The notes under the pieces are model-generated. The model was not told the DNA's origin. It searched no databases and worked only from the letters and a program-made list of their open reading frames with translations. A stretch of DNA of 64,000 bases from Acrocarpospora phusangensis. Its GTDB lineage: Bacteria > Actinomycetota > Actinomycetes > Streptosporangiales > Streptosporangiaceae. The position numbers were made by a program, and so were the translations under genes. How positions within the stretch are numbered: position 1 is the stretch's first letter; each line of letters opens with the position of its first letter. Shown piece after piece: positions 42,636-51,735 of the stretch. Location: assembly GCF_016862995.1 (NCBI RefSeq), contig NZ_BOOA01000013.1, forward strand, positions 62,001-126,000. The letters run 5' to 3'.

Positions 42636-43625
42636 ATGCGGATCGGCGTATTCCTGATCGCGGCGGGCGGACCGCACCGCGAGCCGGGGCAGGTCCTGCG
42701 GGACACGCTGGAGGCCGTCGCCGTCGCCGAGGAGTCGGGGTTCGACGACGCGTGGATCGCCGAGCACCACTTCATGTCGTACGGCGTCTGCCCGTCGGCC
42801 GTCACGCTGGCGGCGATGGCGCTGGGCCGTACCGAGCGGATCGGGCTCGGCACGGCGGTCAGCGTGCTGTCCACGGCGCATCCGGTGGCGCTGGCCGAGC
42901 AGGCGGCGATGCTGCACCACCTGTCCGGCGGCCGGTTCACGCTGGGCGTGGGGCGGGGCGGGCCGTGGGTGGACCTGGAGGTGTTCGGCTCGGGCCTGGA
43001 CCGGTGGGAGCGGGGGTTCCCGGAGTCCCTGGATCTGCTGTGCCGCGCGCTGAGCCAGGCCACGGTGTCGGCGGACGGGGAGTTCTTCCAGTTCCGCGAG
43101 GTGGACATGGTGCCGCCGGCCACGTTGCGGCCGGTGGTGGCCAGGGCGTCGGAGCGTACGACCAGGATCGCGGCCGAGCGGGGCCTGGCCCTGCTGCTGG
43201 GCATGGAACTCGACGACCCGGCGAAGGCGGCGATCCTGGCCGAGTACGGACGGCTGGCCCCGGCCGCGCGGCCCCCGCATCTGGCCGCGGTCCTGGCGTT
43301 CGTCGGCGACTCCACGGCGGCGGCCAGGAAAGAGCTGCTGACCCGGCTCCCCCGCTGGCTGGAACCCGGCCTGGCCGGATACGTCCGCGTGGACGGCCTT
43401 CCCCGCCAGGCCCGTGACCTGACCGAGTACATGGACTTCCTGGCCCGCGTCCACCCGGTCGGCGACGCCGACCACTGCGTACGGACGATCACCAGCACCC
43501 GGGAGGCCACCGGCCTCGGCCATCTGATCCTCATGGTGGAGGGCGGCGCCGACCACGGCCGCACCCTGGAGAACATCCGGCGGCTGGGCGCGGAGGTCCT
43601 GCCCCGGCTCCGGGCTCAGCCCTGA
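42636..43625 (+). CDS. LLM-class flavin-dependent oxidoreductase
   Basis: 329 residues, luciferase-type barrel: DDAWIAEHHFMSYGVCPSAV, GLGTAVSVLSTAHPVALAEQ and GGRFTLGVGRGGPW. Close to alkanal monooxygenase-like proteins that use FMNH2. The product and substrate are unknown. Its 3' end overlaps the convergent TetR gene by ten bases. Confidence 0.88.
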   Translation: MRIGVFLIAAGGPHREPGQVLRDTLEAVAVAEESGFDDAWIAEHHFMSYGVCPSAVTLAAMALGRTERIGLGTAVSVLSTAHPVALAEQAAMLHHLSGGRFTLGVGRGGPWVDLEVFGSGLDRWERGFPESLDLLCRALSQATVSADGEFFQFREVDMVPPATLRPVVARASERTTRIAAERGLALLLGMELDDPAKAAILAEYGRLAPAARPPHLAAVLAFVGDSTAAARKELLTRLPRWLEPGLAGYVRVDGLPRQARDLTEYMDFLARVHPVGDADHCVRTITSTREATGLGHLILMVEGGADHGRTLENIRRLGAEVLPRLRAQP

Positions 43626-44194
43626 AAGGCCCGCTCCATCTCGTCCAGGACCTGCTCCATGGTCTCGCGCGGGTGGGCGGTCCGCTCCTGCTGGTTCCAC
43701 AGGCGCATGGCGACGCGCAGGGAGGCCAGGAAGGCCGTGGCCAGCACCCGGGCCCTGATCGGCCCGACGCCGTCGCGGTCGGCCACGGCGGCGGCCAGGT
43801 CCTGCTCCAGGGCGGCCTGGTTGCCCAGCTGCACGGCCAGCAGCGCGGGGTGGCTCATGGCGAGCCTGCTGCGCAGCGCCCACTCGCGCACGATGTGCTC
43901 GTCCTGTACGGCCAGGGCGCTCACGACCGCCCGCATCGCCGTCCACCCCGACTCCCCCGCGGGCCGGTCGCGCACCGCGTCCACGAGGGCGCGGATCTGC
44001 TGGCCGTCGGCGTACAGCAGGGCGTCTTCCTTGCTGGTGAAGTAGTTGGAGAAGGAGCGGCGGGAGATGCCGGCCGCCTCGGCGATCTCGTCGATGGTGA
44101 CGCCGTCGATGCCGCGTTCGAGGCTCAGCCGGATGGCCGCGTCGTGGACGGCCTGGCGGGTGGCGGCCTTCTTGCGCTCGCGTAGCCCTGCCAT
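43616..44194 (-). CDS. TetR-family transcriptional regulator
   Basis: 192 residues. HTH in DEIAEAAGISRRSFSNYFTS followed by KEDALL; the ligand domain (about 60-190) ends MEQVLDEMERAF. ATG at 44194 chosen for GGAAGGTGG upstream. Divergent from the P450 gene over 156 bp that contain two matching palindromes, so it very likely represses itself and the P450. Confidence 0.9.
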   Translation of the reverse strand: MAGLRERKKAATRQAVHDAAIRLSLERGIDGVTIDEIAEAAGISRRSFSNYFTSKEDALLYADGQQIRALVDAVRDRPAGESGWTAMRAVVSALAVQDEHIVREWALRSRLAMSHPALLAVQLGNQAALEQDLAAAVADRDGVGPIRARVLATAFLASLRVAMRLWNQQERTAHPRETMEQVLDEMERAFQG

Positions 44195-44242
44195 GGGCGC
44201 ACCACCTTCCACCAGGAAATATACCTACACCTCCAGCATACT

Positions 44243-44272
44243 TGCCCATTGGGCATTTTTGCCTAAATGGCA
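44243..44272. promoter_or_regulatory. double TetR operator candidate
   Basis: Two 13-bp inverted repeats, TGCCCATTGGGCA (44243-44255) and TGCCTAAATGGCA (44260-44272), share TGCC-N5-GGCA and have centres 17 bp apart. They sit between the divergent TetR and P450 starts. Confidence 0.65.
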
Positions 44273-44350
44273 GATAACGTGGGCGTGCATCCCTTTTGAC
44301 CAGGGAGGCTGACCAGGGAGAACATCCCATTCGCCTACTCGGAGGATCTG

Positions 44351-45547
44351 ATGATCGGCATATCCGGGACGCCGCGGTTCCCGTTCCACCCGTACGGCGA
44401 GGACACCCTGACGCCGCATCCGGACCCCTTCCCCGACGGGCTCGGGCAGGTGGAACTGCCCGACGGGCAGCTCGCCTGGCTGATCACCCGCCACGAGTAC
44501 GTCCGTCAGGTGCTGCGCAGCCCCGACTTCTCCAGCGACTTCACCAAGCCGGGCTTCCCGCTGCTGCGGCCCGTCCTACCGGCCGACCACACGCCTCCGC
44601 CGGGCATGTTCATCCGCATGGACGGGCTGGACCACACCCGCCTGCGGCGCATGTTCATCCCCGAGTTCATGATCAGGCACATCCGCGCGCTGGAGCCCAT
44701 GATCAGGGACACGGTGGTGGGGGCGCTGGAGGACATGCGCGCCGCCGGGGCTCCGGCCGACCTGATCGAGTGGTTCGCGCTGCCGGTGCCGTCGAAGGTG
44801 ATCTGCCATCTGCTGGGCGTGCCGTACGCGGATCACGAGTTCTTCCAGGAGCGGAGCCGTACGCTGCTGGCCTGGTCGACGCCGCCGGAGCGGGCGCTCG
44901 CCGCCCGCGACGAGCTGCGCGACTACCTGGCCGGCCTGATCGCCCGGCGGCTGCGGGAGGGCGGCGAGGACCTGATCAGCCGGATCGCGGCCGAGCGGGT
45001 GGCCACCGGCGAGATGGCGGCGGAGGAACTGGTCGGCGCGTCGCTGCTGCTGCTGGTCGCCGGGCACGAGACCACCGCGAACATGATCGGGCTGAGCACG
45101 CTGGTGCTGCTGCGCCACCCCGAGCAGCTGCGGCGGCTGCGCGAGCGGCCGGAGTCCATGGACGACGCGGTGGAGGAGCTGCTGCGCTACCTGACCATCG
45201 TGCGGACCGGCGTGACCCGCGCGGCGGTGGCCGACACCGAGATCGGCGGGCAGGCCGTCAAGGCCGGCGAGGGCGTGATCGCCTGGCTGTCGGCCGCCAA
45301 CGGCGACGCCGCCGTCTTCGACGACCCGGAGGGCCTGGACCTGAGCCGCGGCTCCCACCAGCACGTGGCCTTCGGCTTCGGCGTGCACCAGTGCCTCGGC
45401 CAGCCGCTCGCCCGCGCCGAACTGCGCATCGCCCTGGGCGAACTGCTCACCCGGATGCCGGACCTCGCCCTGGCCGTCGACCCGGCCGAGATCGACTTCC
45501 GCGACGGCGTCATCTTCGGCGCGCGCAGGCTCCCGGTCACCTGGTGA
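44351..45547 (+). CDS. cytochrome P450
   Basis: 398 residues. I-helix AGHETTANMIGL, ExxR-type region EQLRRLRERP, and heme loop FGFGVHQCLGQPLARAEL with Cys348. This is the CYP105/107-like bacterial soluble class that needs separate ferredoxin partners, none of which is adjacent. Substrate unknown. Likely controlled by the divergent TetR protein. Confidence 0.93.
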   Translation: MIGISGTPRFPFHPYGEDTLTPHPDPFPDGLGQVELPDGQLAWLITRHEYVRQVLRSPDFSSDFTKPGFPLLRPVLPADHTPPPGMFIRMDGLDHTRLRRMFIPEFMIRHIRALEPMIRDTVVGALEDMRAAGAPADLIEWFALPVPSKVICHLLGVPYADHEFFQERSRTLLAWSTPPERALAARDELRDYLAGLIARRLREGGEDLISRIAAERVATGEMAAEELVGASLLLLVAGHETTANMIGLSTLVLLRHPEQLRRLRERPESMDDAVEELLRYLTIVRTGVTRAAVADTEIGGQAVKAGEGVIAWLSAANGDAAVFDDPEGLDLSRGSHQHVAFGFGVHQCLGQPLARAELRIALGELLTRMPDLALAVDPAEIDFRDGVIFGARRLPVTW

Positions 45548-45705
45548 CCCCGGCGCTCCGGTGATTGCGGTGCTCCGGTGGTGGTGCTCGACGTGCTCGC
45601 CTTCGTCCGCTCCGGCCGCTGACCCCGGCCGGACGAGGCCAGGCTTTGCCCAGGCATGGGCATCCCGGCATGACCGCTTTTGCGAGGCCCAACAAAACTT
45701 GAAAT

Positions 45706-46470
45706 ATGCGAACAAACCGTGAAAGACAGCCGCTTTTCGGGCGGGTTGCGGTGGTGACGGGGGCGACCAGCGGGATCGGCGCGGCCACCGCGCGCCGGCT
45801 GGCCCGGGACGGCGCGGCCGTGGCCGTGCTGGGGCGCCGCGACGACCGGCTCAAGGAGCTCGCGTACGAGATCGAGGGGCACGCGCTGCCGGTCGTGGTG
45901 GACGTCACCGACCGGGCCGCCATGGAGCGGGTGGCGCCGCTCATCCGGGAGGATCTGGGGCGGGTCGACGTGGTCGTGGCCAACGCGGGCGTCATGCTGC
46001 CCGCGCCGTACGAGGAGGCCGCGGTCGAGGAGTGGGAGAGCATGATCGCCACGAACGTCAACGGCGTGCTCTACACGGGCCGCGCGTTCGCGGCGGACCT
46101 GCTCGCCGCCGCCGCCGAGGGCCGCCCCGCCGACCTGGTGCACGTCGGCTCGATCGGCGGCCACAATGTCTTCCCCAACTACGCCGTGTACGGCGCCACC
46201 AAGGCGGCGGTCGCCCACCTCACCCGCAACCTGCGCACCGAGTTCGGCCCGCGCGGCGTCCGGGTCAGGACGATCGAGCCGGGCCTGGTCGCCACCGAAC
46301 TGGGCGAGGACATGCGCGACGAGGCCCAGCGGGAGCACCTGGCGCGGTGGCGGGCGGACGTGCCGCCCCTGGAGAGCGAGGACATCGCCGACGTCATCGC
46401 GTACACGGTGGCCGCGCCGGCGCGGATGAACGTGGCCCGCGTCGAGGTCCTGCCCACCCGCCAAGGGTGA
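45706..46470 (+). CDS. short-chain dehydrogenase/reductase
   Basis: 254 residues. Classical SDR with TGATSGIGAATARRLA, the NAG motif in VANAGVM, and catalytic Y-x-x-x-K in YAVYGATKAAV. The Arg-rich strand-2 end (GRRDDR) suggests NADP. Resembles clavaldehyde-dehydrogenase-like SDRs. No Shine-Dalgarno is obvious before the ATG. It may work with the P450 (same strand, 158 bp apart), unproven. Confidence 0.9.
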   Translation: MRTNRERQPLFGRVAVVTGATSGIGAATARRLARDGAAVAVLGRRDDRLKELAYEIEGHALPVVVDVTDRAAMERVAPLIREDLGRVDVVVANAGVMLPAPYEEAAVEEWESMIATNVNGVLYTGRAFAADLLAAAAEGRPADLVHVGSIGGHNVFPNYAVYGATKAAVAHLTRNLRTEFGPRGVRVRTIEPGLVATELGEDMRDEAQREHLARWRADVPPLESEDIADVIAYTVAAPARMNVARVEVLPTRQG

Positions 46471-46545
46471 TTACATTTTGTTTTGGTAGGAAATATGTAG
46501 ATATGCTCGCCGGTGTACTTCCCGAACACCCGGAACCAGGACCCC

Positions 46546-47217
46546 ATGAGAATCAGCTGGATCGTGCTGGACATCGAGGGCACCACGAGCTCCACCGAGT
46601 CGGTGCGCACCGGCCTGTACGCCTACGCCCGCCCCCGGCTCGGCCCGTGGATCGACGCCCACCGCGACGACCCCGAGGTGGCCGCCGCGGTCCGGGAGAC
46701 CGGCGGCGCGACCACCGCGGAGACCGTGGCCATCCTGCACGGCTGGATGGACGGCGACGTCAAGGCCACTCCGCTGAAGACCCTCCAGGGACGGATCTGG
46801 GCGGCCGGCTTCGCGGGGGGCGAGCTGACCGCGCACTTCTTCGCCGACGTGCCGCCCGCCCTGCGCGCCTGGCACGCGGAGGGACGGCGGCTGGCCGTCT
46901 TCTCCTCCGGGTCGGTCTCCAGCCAGCGGCCGTGGTTCGCGCACAGCCCGGACGGCGACCTGTCCACGCTGATCGAGCGGAACTTCGACACGGTCAACGC
47001 CGGCCCCAAACGGGAACCCGCGTCCTACCGCCGGATCGCCGCCGCCCTGGAGACCCCGCCCGGCGACGTGCTCTTCCTGTCCGACGTGCCCGCCGAGCTG
47101 GACGCCGCCGCGGCGGCCGGATGGCGGGTGACCGGGGTGCGCCGCCCCGGCGAGCCCAACGAGCACGCCCGCTTCGGCGCGCACCCCGTGGTCGCGAGTT
47201 TCGAGGAGATCGTATGA
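46546..47217 (+). CDS. mtnC: acireductone synthase MtnC (HAD enolase-phosphatase)
   Basis: 223 residues. HAD-fold with LDIEGTTSSTESV (Asp9, Glu11), VFSSGSVSSQ, the Lys in NAGPKREPASY and LFLSDVPAELDAA. MtnC turns 2,3-diketo-5-methylthiopentyl-1-phosphate into acireductone in methionine salvage. ATG follows GGACCCC; an upstream start at 46513 lacks support. The next start overlaps its stop by four bases (ATGA). Confidence 0.9.
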   Translation: MRISWIVLDIEGTTSSTESVRTGLYAYARPRLGPWIDAHRDDPEVAAAVRETGGATTAETVAILHGWMDGDVKATPLKTLQGRIWAAGFAGGELTAHFFADVPPALRAWHAEGRRLAVFSSGSVSSQRPWFAHSPDGDLSTLIERNFDTVNAGPKREPASYRRIAAALETPPGDVLFLSDVPAELDAAAAAGWRVTGVRRPGEPNEHARFGAHPVVASFEEIV

Positions 47218-47831
47218 GCCCCACCGCCGGCGAGGTGCTCGGCGCGGGCGCGCGGCTCGCGGCCGAGGCGGCCAGGTTCGCCGCGCTCGGCTGGATGCGC
47301 GGCACCTCCGGCAACCTGTCCGAGGTGGTGTCCCGCGACCCGCTGCGCCTCGCGGTGACCGCCAGCGGCCTGGACAAGGGCGAGCTGTCGGCCGCCGACC
47401 TGGCCGTGGTGGGCCCGGCGGGCGATCCGGTGGAGGTCGAGGGGATCGCGCCGCTGCGGCCCTCCGCCGAGGCCGGGCTGCACGCCCGGGTGGCCGCCCT
47501 GACCGGCGCGGGCGCCGTCGTGCACGTGCACACGCTGAGCGCCGTCGTGGCCGGCGCGCACTGGCCCGGCGGCGTACGCCTCCGGGACCTGGAGACCCTC
47601 AAGGGCATCGGCCGCGGCGCCCACGACGACGAGGTGCTCGTCCCGGTGATCCCCAACAGCCAGGACATGGCCGAACTGGGTGACCGCTTCGAGGCCGCGT
47701 ACGACCCCGGCGTGCCCGCCGTGATCGTCGCCTCGCACGGGCTCTACGCCTGGGGGGACGACCTGCTCCGGGCCCGCCACGTCACCGAGTGCGTGGACTG
47801 GCTGCTGGCGTACCGGATCGCTACGCGCTGA
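47214..47831 (+). CDS. mtnB: methylthioribulose-1-phosphate dehydratase MtnB
   Basis: 205 residues of class II aldolase fold: GWMRGTSGNLSEV at the N-terminus, LRPSAEAGLHARV with the catalytic Glu, zinc His pair in VVHVHTLSA and a C-terminal VASHGLYAWGDDL. It dehydrates 5-methylthioribulose-1-phosphate, feeding MtnC. Convergent with mtnK, with 11 bases shared. Confidence 0.92.
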   Translation: MSPTAGEVLGAGARLAAEAARFAALGWMRGTSGNLSEVVSRDPLRLAVTASGLDKGELSAADLAVVGPAGDPVEVEGIAPLRPSAEAGLHARVAALTGAGAVVHVHTLSAVVAGAHWPGGVRLRDLETLKGIGRGAHDDEVLVPVIPNSQDMAELGDRFEAAYDPGVPAVIVASHGLYAWGDDLLRARHVTECVDWLLAYRIATR

Positions 47832-49011
47832 CGAGGAGTTCCCCGGCCCGGTCGAACAGGCCCTCGGCGGGCGGGGCGGTGAGCAGGTGCCGGCAGGCGC
47901 GCAGCACGCCGCGGATGGCGGCGGCCCGCGGCTCCTCCGGCAGGGTCTCGATGTCGGCGACCCGGGAGAACCCGATCACCCGGCGGGCCGCCTTGGCCGC
48001 GCCGAAGGCCGCCGCGTCCGCCCGTACCGTGGCCAGGTACGCGGCGAGCACGCCGTCGCCGTACACGCGGGGGTCGGCGCGGTCCGGCCAGAGCGCGGTG
48101 AACTCGGCCCGGAAGGCGTCCCAGGTCCGCTCGGCCAGCCCGAGCGCCCACCGGGCGCGCCCGGCGTCGCCGAGGGCGAAGCCGCGGGCCGCCGCCAGCA
48201 GGTAGTTGCCCCACAGCGCGCCGATGTCGAAGCCGACCGGGCCGTAGAAGGCGAACTCCACGTCGAAGGCGCGGACCGACGGCGGCGAGCCCGGCCGGAC
48301 CAGCACCGAGCCGGTGTGCAGGTCGCCGTGGATGAGCGCCTCGGCGTGCGTCATGAACGCCAGCTTGGCCAGCCCGATCGCGGTCCGCACGGCCGGGTCG
48401 CCGGTGTACGCGGCCACGTCCGCCTTGGTGGCGGGCAGGATCCGGTTGTGCTCGTGCTCCACGTACGGCTCGGTGAAGACGAGGTCCTCGGTGATCTCGC
48501 ACAGCTCCGGGTTGACCGAGGCGGCCACCGCGGCCTTGTGCCGCTCCGCGCCCAGCCCGAACACGGACGTGCCGAACGCCACCCTGGCCACGTACCGCCC
48601 GAGCTCGCCCGCGACGCCCTCGTCCCGGGAGCCCTCGACGAGCAGGCCGCGCCAGACCCGGTGGTCGGACAGGTCCTCCAGGGCCAGTACGTGCCGGGTC
48701 TCGTCCACGTCGAGCAGGGCCGGGACCAGGCCGGGGGCCACCCGCCCGTGCTCGGCCAGCACGGTGGCCTCGATCCGGTTGCGGTCCGGCGTGATCGGCC
48801 AGTCCGGGTCCACCCGCACGTACGGCATGGACTGCTTGAGCACCACGCCGGGCCCGCCGTCCACCTCGACGGCGAAGACGATGTTCATGTTGCCGTCGCC
48901 GATCTCCCGCACCCCGGTGATCCTGGCCGGATCGGCCCACCGGGCCAGCGCGGGCCGGCCGCCCAGGTAGGCGGGCACGTTCTCGACGGTGAGCAGCTCG
49001 TAGCCGGTCAA
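47821..49011 (-). CDS. mtnK: S-methyl-5-thioribose kinase MtnK
   Basis: 396 residues. APH-like kinase with GDGNMNIVFAVE at the nucleotide loop, HGDLHTGSV catalytic loop and FDVEFAFYGPVGFDIG. It phosphorylates imported methylthioribose, the first step of this salvage branch. The start is a TTG that overlaps the permease stop (TTGA), which gives the expected N-terminus YELLTVENVPAYL; longer upstream starts fall in the permease. Confidence 0.92.
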   Translation of the reverse strand: MTGYELLTVENVPAYLGGRPALARWADPARITGVREIGDGNMNIVFAVEVDGGPGVVLKQSMPYVRVDPDWPITPDRNRIEATVLAEHGRVAPGLVPALLDVDETRHVLALEDLSDHRVWRGLLVEGSRDEGVAGELGRYVARVAFGTSVFGLGAERHKAAVAASVNPELCEITEDLVFTEPYVEHEHNRILPATKADVAAYTGDPAVRTAIGLAKLAFMTHAEALIHGDLHTGSVLVRPGSPPSVRAFDVEFAFYGPVGFDIGALWGNYLLAAARGFALGDAGRARWALGLAERTWDAFRAEFTALWPDRADPRVYGDGVLAAYLATVRADAAAFGAAKAARRVIGFSRVADIETLPEEPRAAAIRGVLRACRHLLTAPPAEGLFDRAGELLVSA

Positions 49012-49973
49012 CGGGCTCTCCTGCGGGTGTAGCTGACGACGAGCGCGCCGGCCAGCAGCACGCCCTGGACGAAGGTCTGCGTGTAGTAGGGCGCGTTGAG
49101 CATGGTCATGCCGTTGACGACCACGCCGATGAAGAGCGCGCCCACCACGGTGCCCAGCGTGTTGGGGCGGTTGGCGCCGAGCACGGCGTACCCGATGAGG
49201 GCCGCCGCGACGGACTGGAGCAGGTAGGCGTCCCCGGCGCCGACGTCGCCGCGGCCGAGCCGGGCCGACAGCATGATCCCGGCGACGGCGGCGCACAGGC
49301 CGGAGACGGCGTACGCGAGGGCGCGGTAGCGGGCCACCCGGATGCCGGCCAGCCTGGCCGCCTCGGGGTTGCCGCCGATCGCGTACAGGGCCACGCCCCA
49401 GCGGGTGCGTTCGAGGAACAGGTAGACCAGGAGCGCGACCAGGCCGAACACGATGACCGGGACCGGCACCGAGCCGACCGTGCCGCCGCCCAGCCAGGCG
49501 AAGCCCTCGGTGTAGCGGCCGGGAGCGGGCGCGCCGTCCACCGTCATCCCGGCCGCCACCGACCGCCCCGACGTGAGGATCAGGGCGAGTCCCTGGAAGA
49601 GGAACATGGTGCCCAGCGTGGCCACCAGGTCGGGGATCCGGGCCACCACGGTGAGCAGCGCGTTCACGCCGGCCACCAGGAGCCCGGTGAGCAGCCCGGC
49701 GGCGATCGCGGTGCCGCCGGTGAGGTTGAACCTGACCATCGTGAGCGCGGTCACCATGACCACCGCGCCCACGCAGGCCCCGGCCGACAGGTCGAAGCCG
49801 CCGGTGGTCATCGAGACGGTGACGCCGAGCGCGACCACGCCGACCACGGCCACCGACTGGAGCACGATCAGGGCGTTGCCGTACGTGCCGAAGGCCGGGC
49901 GGAGCACCGCGAAGATCACCAGCATGGCGGCCAGGATGGCCAGCAGGCCATACCGGTAGGCCGCCTCGGTCAC
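49008..49973 (-). CDS. sugar-type ABC permease, probable methylthioribose importer
   Basis: 321 residues, GTG overlapping the binding-protein stop (GTGA). RbsC-like permease with about ten membrane helices, the motif VALGVTVSMTTGGFDLSAG and a coupling-loop region GGNPEAARLAGIRVARYRALAY. Cotranscribed with the binding protein and mtnK, so methylthioribose or a close analogue is the likely cargo. No ATPase gene accompanies it in this window. Confidence 0.88.
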   Translation of the reverse strand: MTEAAYRYGLLAILAAMLVIFAVLRPAFGTYGNALIVLQSVAVVGVVALGVTVSMTTGGFDLSAGACVGAVVMVTALTMVRFNLTGGTAIAAGLLTGLLVAGVNALLTVVARIPDLVATLGTMFLFQGLALILTSGRSVAAGMTVDGAPAPGRYTEGFAWLGGGTVGSVPVPVIVFGLVALLVYLFLERTRWGVALYAIGGNPEAARLAGIRVARYRALAYAVSGLCAAVAGIMLSARLGRGDVGAGDAYLLQSVAAALIGYAVLGANRPNTLGTVVGALFIGVVVNGMTMLNAPYYTQTFVQGVLLAGALVVSYTRRRAR

Positions 49974-51061
49974 GACGCGGCCCAGGGCACCCGCGCGACG
50001 TCCGGCGTGGTCAGGGCGGGTACGGCGGCGGTCAGCTGCTCGATGCCGGCGATGCCGCCGTCGCGCAGCTGCCGCTGGGTCACCAGGGCGGGCGGCACCT
50101 TCAGCTCGGGCGCGACCCGCTCCCCGGCGACCAGCAGCGCGGCGGCCCGGACGGCGATCCGGCCCACGTTGGACGGGTCGGTGGTGGCGGTGGCCACCCA
50201 CGGGCTGTTCGGCTCGGTGATGACGCCGATGTCGGCGGTGGAGATGTCCGCGCCGTAGATCTTCACCTGGCCCTGGAGCCCGAGCTCCTTGACCGCGATG
50301 GCGGCGCCCTTGGCGAACTCGTCGTACGGCGCGAAGATCGCCTTGACGCCCGGGTTGGCCTGGAGGGCCGCCTTGGCCTGGTCGGCGACGGCCGACGCGG
50401 TCGAGTTGTTGACCACGCCGATCTGGGCGACCTCCTTGATGCCCGGGTTGTCCTTCTTGAACTGGGTCCAGACCTCGTTGCGGCGGTCCAGCGGCGCGAA
50501 CCCGGCCACGTAGACGTAGATCACGTCGCCGCTGCCGCCGGTGCCCTCCTTGAGCGCGCCCAGGGCCAGCTCGGCGATCTTGTGGTCGTCCTGGGTGAGG
50601 GAGACCGCCTTCGGGGTGCCGGGGTCGACGTCGAAGGCGACGAGCGGGATGCCGGCGTCGGCCGCCTTCTTGATGGCGGGCTGCACCGTCTGGGCGAAGC
50701 CGTGGTCCACGATGATCGCGTCGGCCTTCTGGTTGACCGCCTGCTCCAGGTTGAGCGCCTGCTTGTCGTTGTTGCCGTCCCCGCTGGAGATCTCCAGCTT
50801 CACGTTGAGGCTCTCGGCCTCCGCCTGGGCGCCGGCCAGCCACTGCTCGAAGTAGTCGCCGGAGGAGAGCTGGCGGACCAGGGCCACCCGGACACCCTCG
50901 GCGAACTTGGGCGGGACGGCGGCGGTGGGCGCGGCGGCGGTGGGCGCGGCGGCGGCGGTGCCGGGGACGGGTGCGGCGGGGGCGGAGGCGGTGGTTCCCT
51001 GGGAGCAGGCCGCGACCGTGAGTACGCTGACCAGGGCTCCGAGAAGTCGTGCACGAATCAC
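49970..51061 (-). CDS. periplasmic-binding lipoprotein, sugar family
   Basis: 363 residues. Signal peptide with lipobox VAAC (Cys19), an Ala/Pro/Thr linker with a repeated TAAAP unit (residues 25-48), then a type I binding fold: VALVRQLSSGDYFEQWLAGA, ADAIIVDHG, GIPLVAFDVD and IYGADIST. RbsB-like. First gene of the operon with the permease and mtnK, so it should capture methylthioribose outside the cell. Confidence 0.88.
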   Translation of the reverse strand: MIRARLLGALVSVLTVAACSQGTTASAPAAPVPGTAAAAPTAAAPTAAVPPKFAEGVRVALVRQLSSGDYFEQWLAGAQAEAESLNVKLEISSGDGNNDKQALNLEQAVNQKADAIIVDHGFAQTVQPAIKKAADAGIPLVAFDVDPGTPKAVSLTQDDHKIAELALGALKEGTGGSGDVIYVYVAGFAPLDRRNEVWTQFKKDNPGIKEVAQIGVVNNSTASAVADQAKAALQANPGVKAIFAPYDEFAKGAAIAVKELGLQGQVKIYGADISTADIGVITEPNSPWVATATTDPSNVGRIAVRAAALLVAGERVAPELKVPPALVTQRQLRDGGIAGIEQLTAAVPALTTPDVARVPWAAS

Positions 51062-51130
51062 AGAGGGATGCTAGACAGCCCTGATGCCGATTGTCCACTT
51101 TTCCAGTAGGATTTACCTAAATAGCGAGAC

Positions 51131-51148
51131 ATGATAAGGACATATCAT
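51131..51148. promoter_or_regulatory. inverted repeat over the mtnD start
   Basis: ATGATA-AGGACA-TATCAT, a perfect 6+6 repeat whose right arm ends in the mtnD ATG; CATATC recurs just after. It lies in the 85-bp divergent space with the binding-protein gene and could regulate both. Confidence 0.45.
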
Positions 51149-51728
51149 GACATATCTCACTGTGTATACCGACGGTGACACCCCCGGCACGCTCCTGCGC
51201 ACCGAGGACACCGCCGAGATCGCCACCGCCCTCAAGGAGATCGGCGTACGGCTGCGCCACTGGCGGACCGTCGGCGGTCTTGACGGCGCCGGGCAGGACG
51301 AGATCCTGGCCGCCTACCGCGAGGAGGTGGCTCAGGTCGTCGCCGAGGAGGGCTACAGCTTCGTGGACGTGGCCCAGCTGCACCCCGATGACTCCCCCGA
51401 CTGGCCGGAGCGGGCGAGCGCCGCCCGGAACAAGTTCCTGGCCGAGCACACCCACGACGACGACGAGGTGCGCTTCTTCGTCGCCGGCTCCGGCATCTTC
51501 TACCTGCACGTGGACGGCAAGGTGCACGCCGTGCTGTGCGAGCCGGGCGACCTGCTCAGCGTGCCCGCCCGGACCACGCACTGGTTCGACATGGGCACCC
51601 GGCCGGACTTCACCGCCATCCGCTTCTTCCACGACGACGACGGCTGGGTGGGCGACTTCACCGGCGACCCCGTCGCCGCCCGCATCCCCGACTACGACAC
51701 GATCACCGCGGACCGCGCCGGGGCCTGA
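51147..51728 (+). CDS. mtnD: acireductone dioxygenase MtnD
   Basis: 193 residues, cupin fold. Metal ligands in EHTHDDDEVRFF (H-x-H-x4-E) and a late His in THWFDMG. With Fe2+ it yields the keto-acid precursor of methionine plus formate; with Ni2+ an off-pathway product. Divergent from the transporter operon; seven bases from the phosphoketolase stop. Confidence 0.93.
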   Translation: MTYLTVYTDGDTPGTLLRTEDTAEIATALKEIGVRLRHWRTVGGLDGAGQDEILAAYREEVAQVVAEEGYSFVDVAQLHPDDSPDWPERASAARNKFLAEHTHDDDEVRFFVAGSGIFYLHVDGKVHAVLCEPGDLLSVPARTTHWFDMGTRPDFTAIRFFHDDDGWVGDFTGDPVAARIPDYDTITADRAGA

Positions 51729-51735
51729 ACCGGGT

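Noticed and set aside
51062-51146. SAM-type riboswitch upstream of the salvage genes
   Set aside because: Only 85 bp between divergent starts and no multi-helix core with a following terminator; just a simple inverted repeat.
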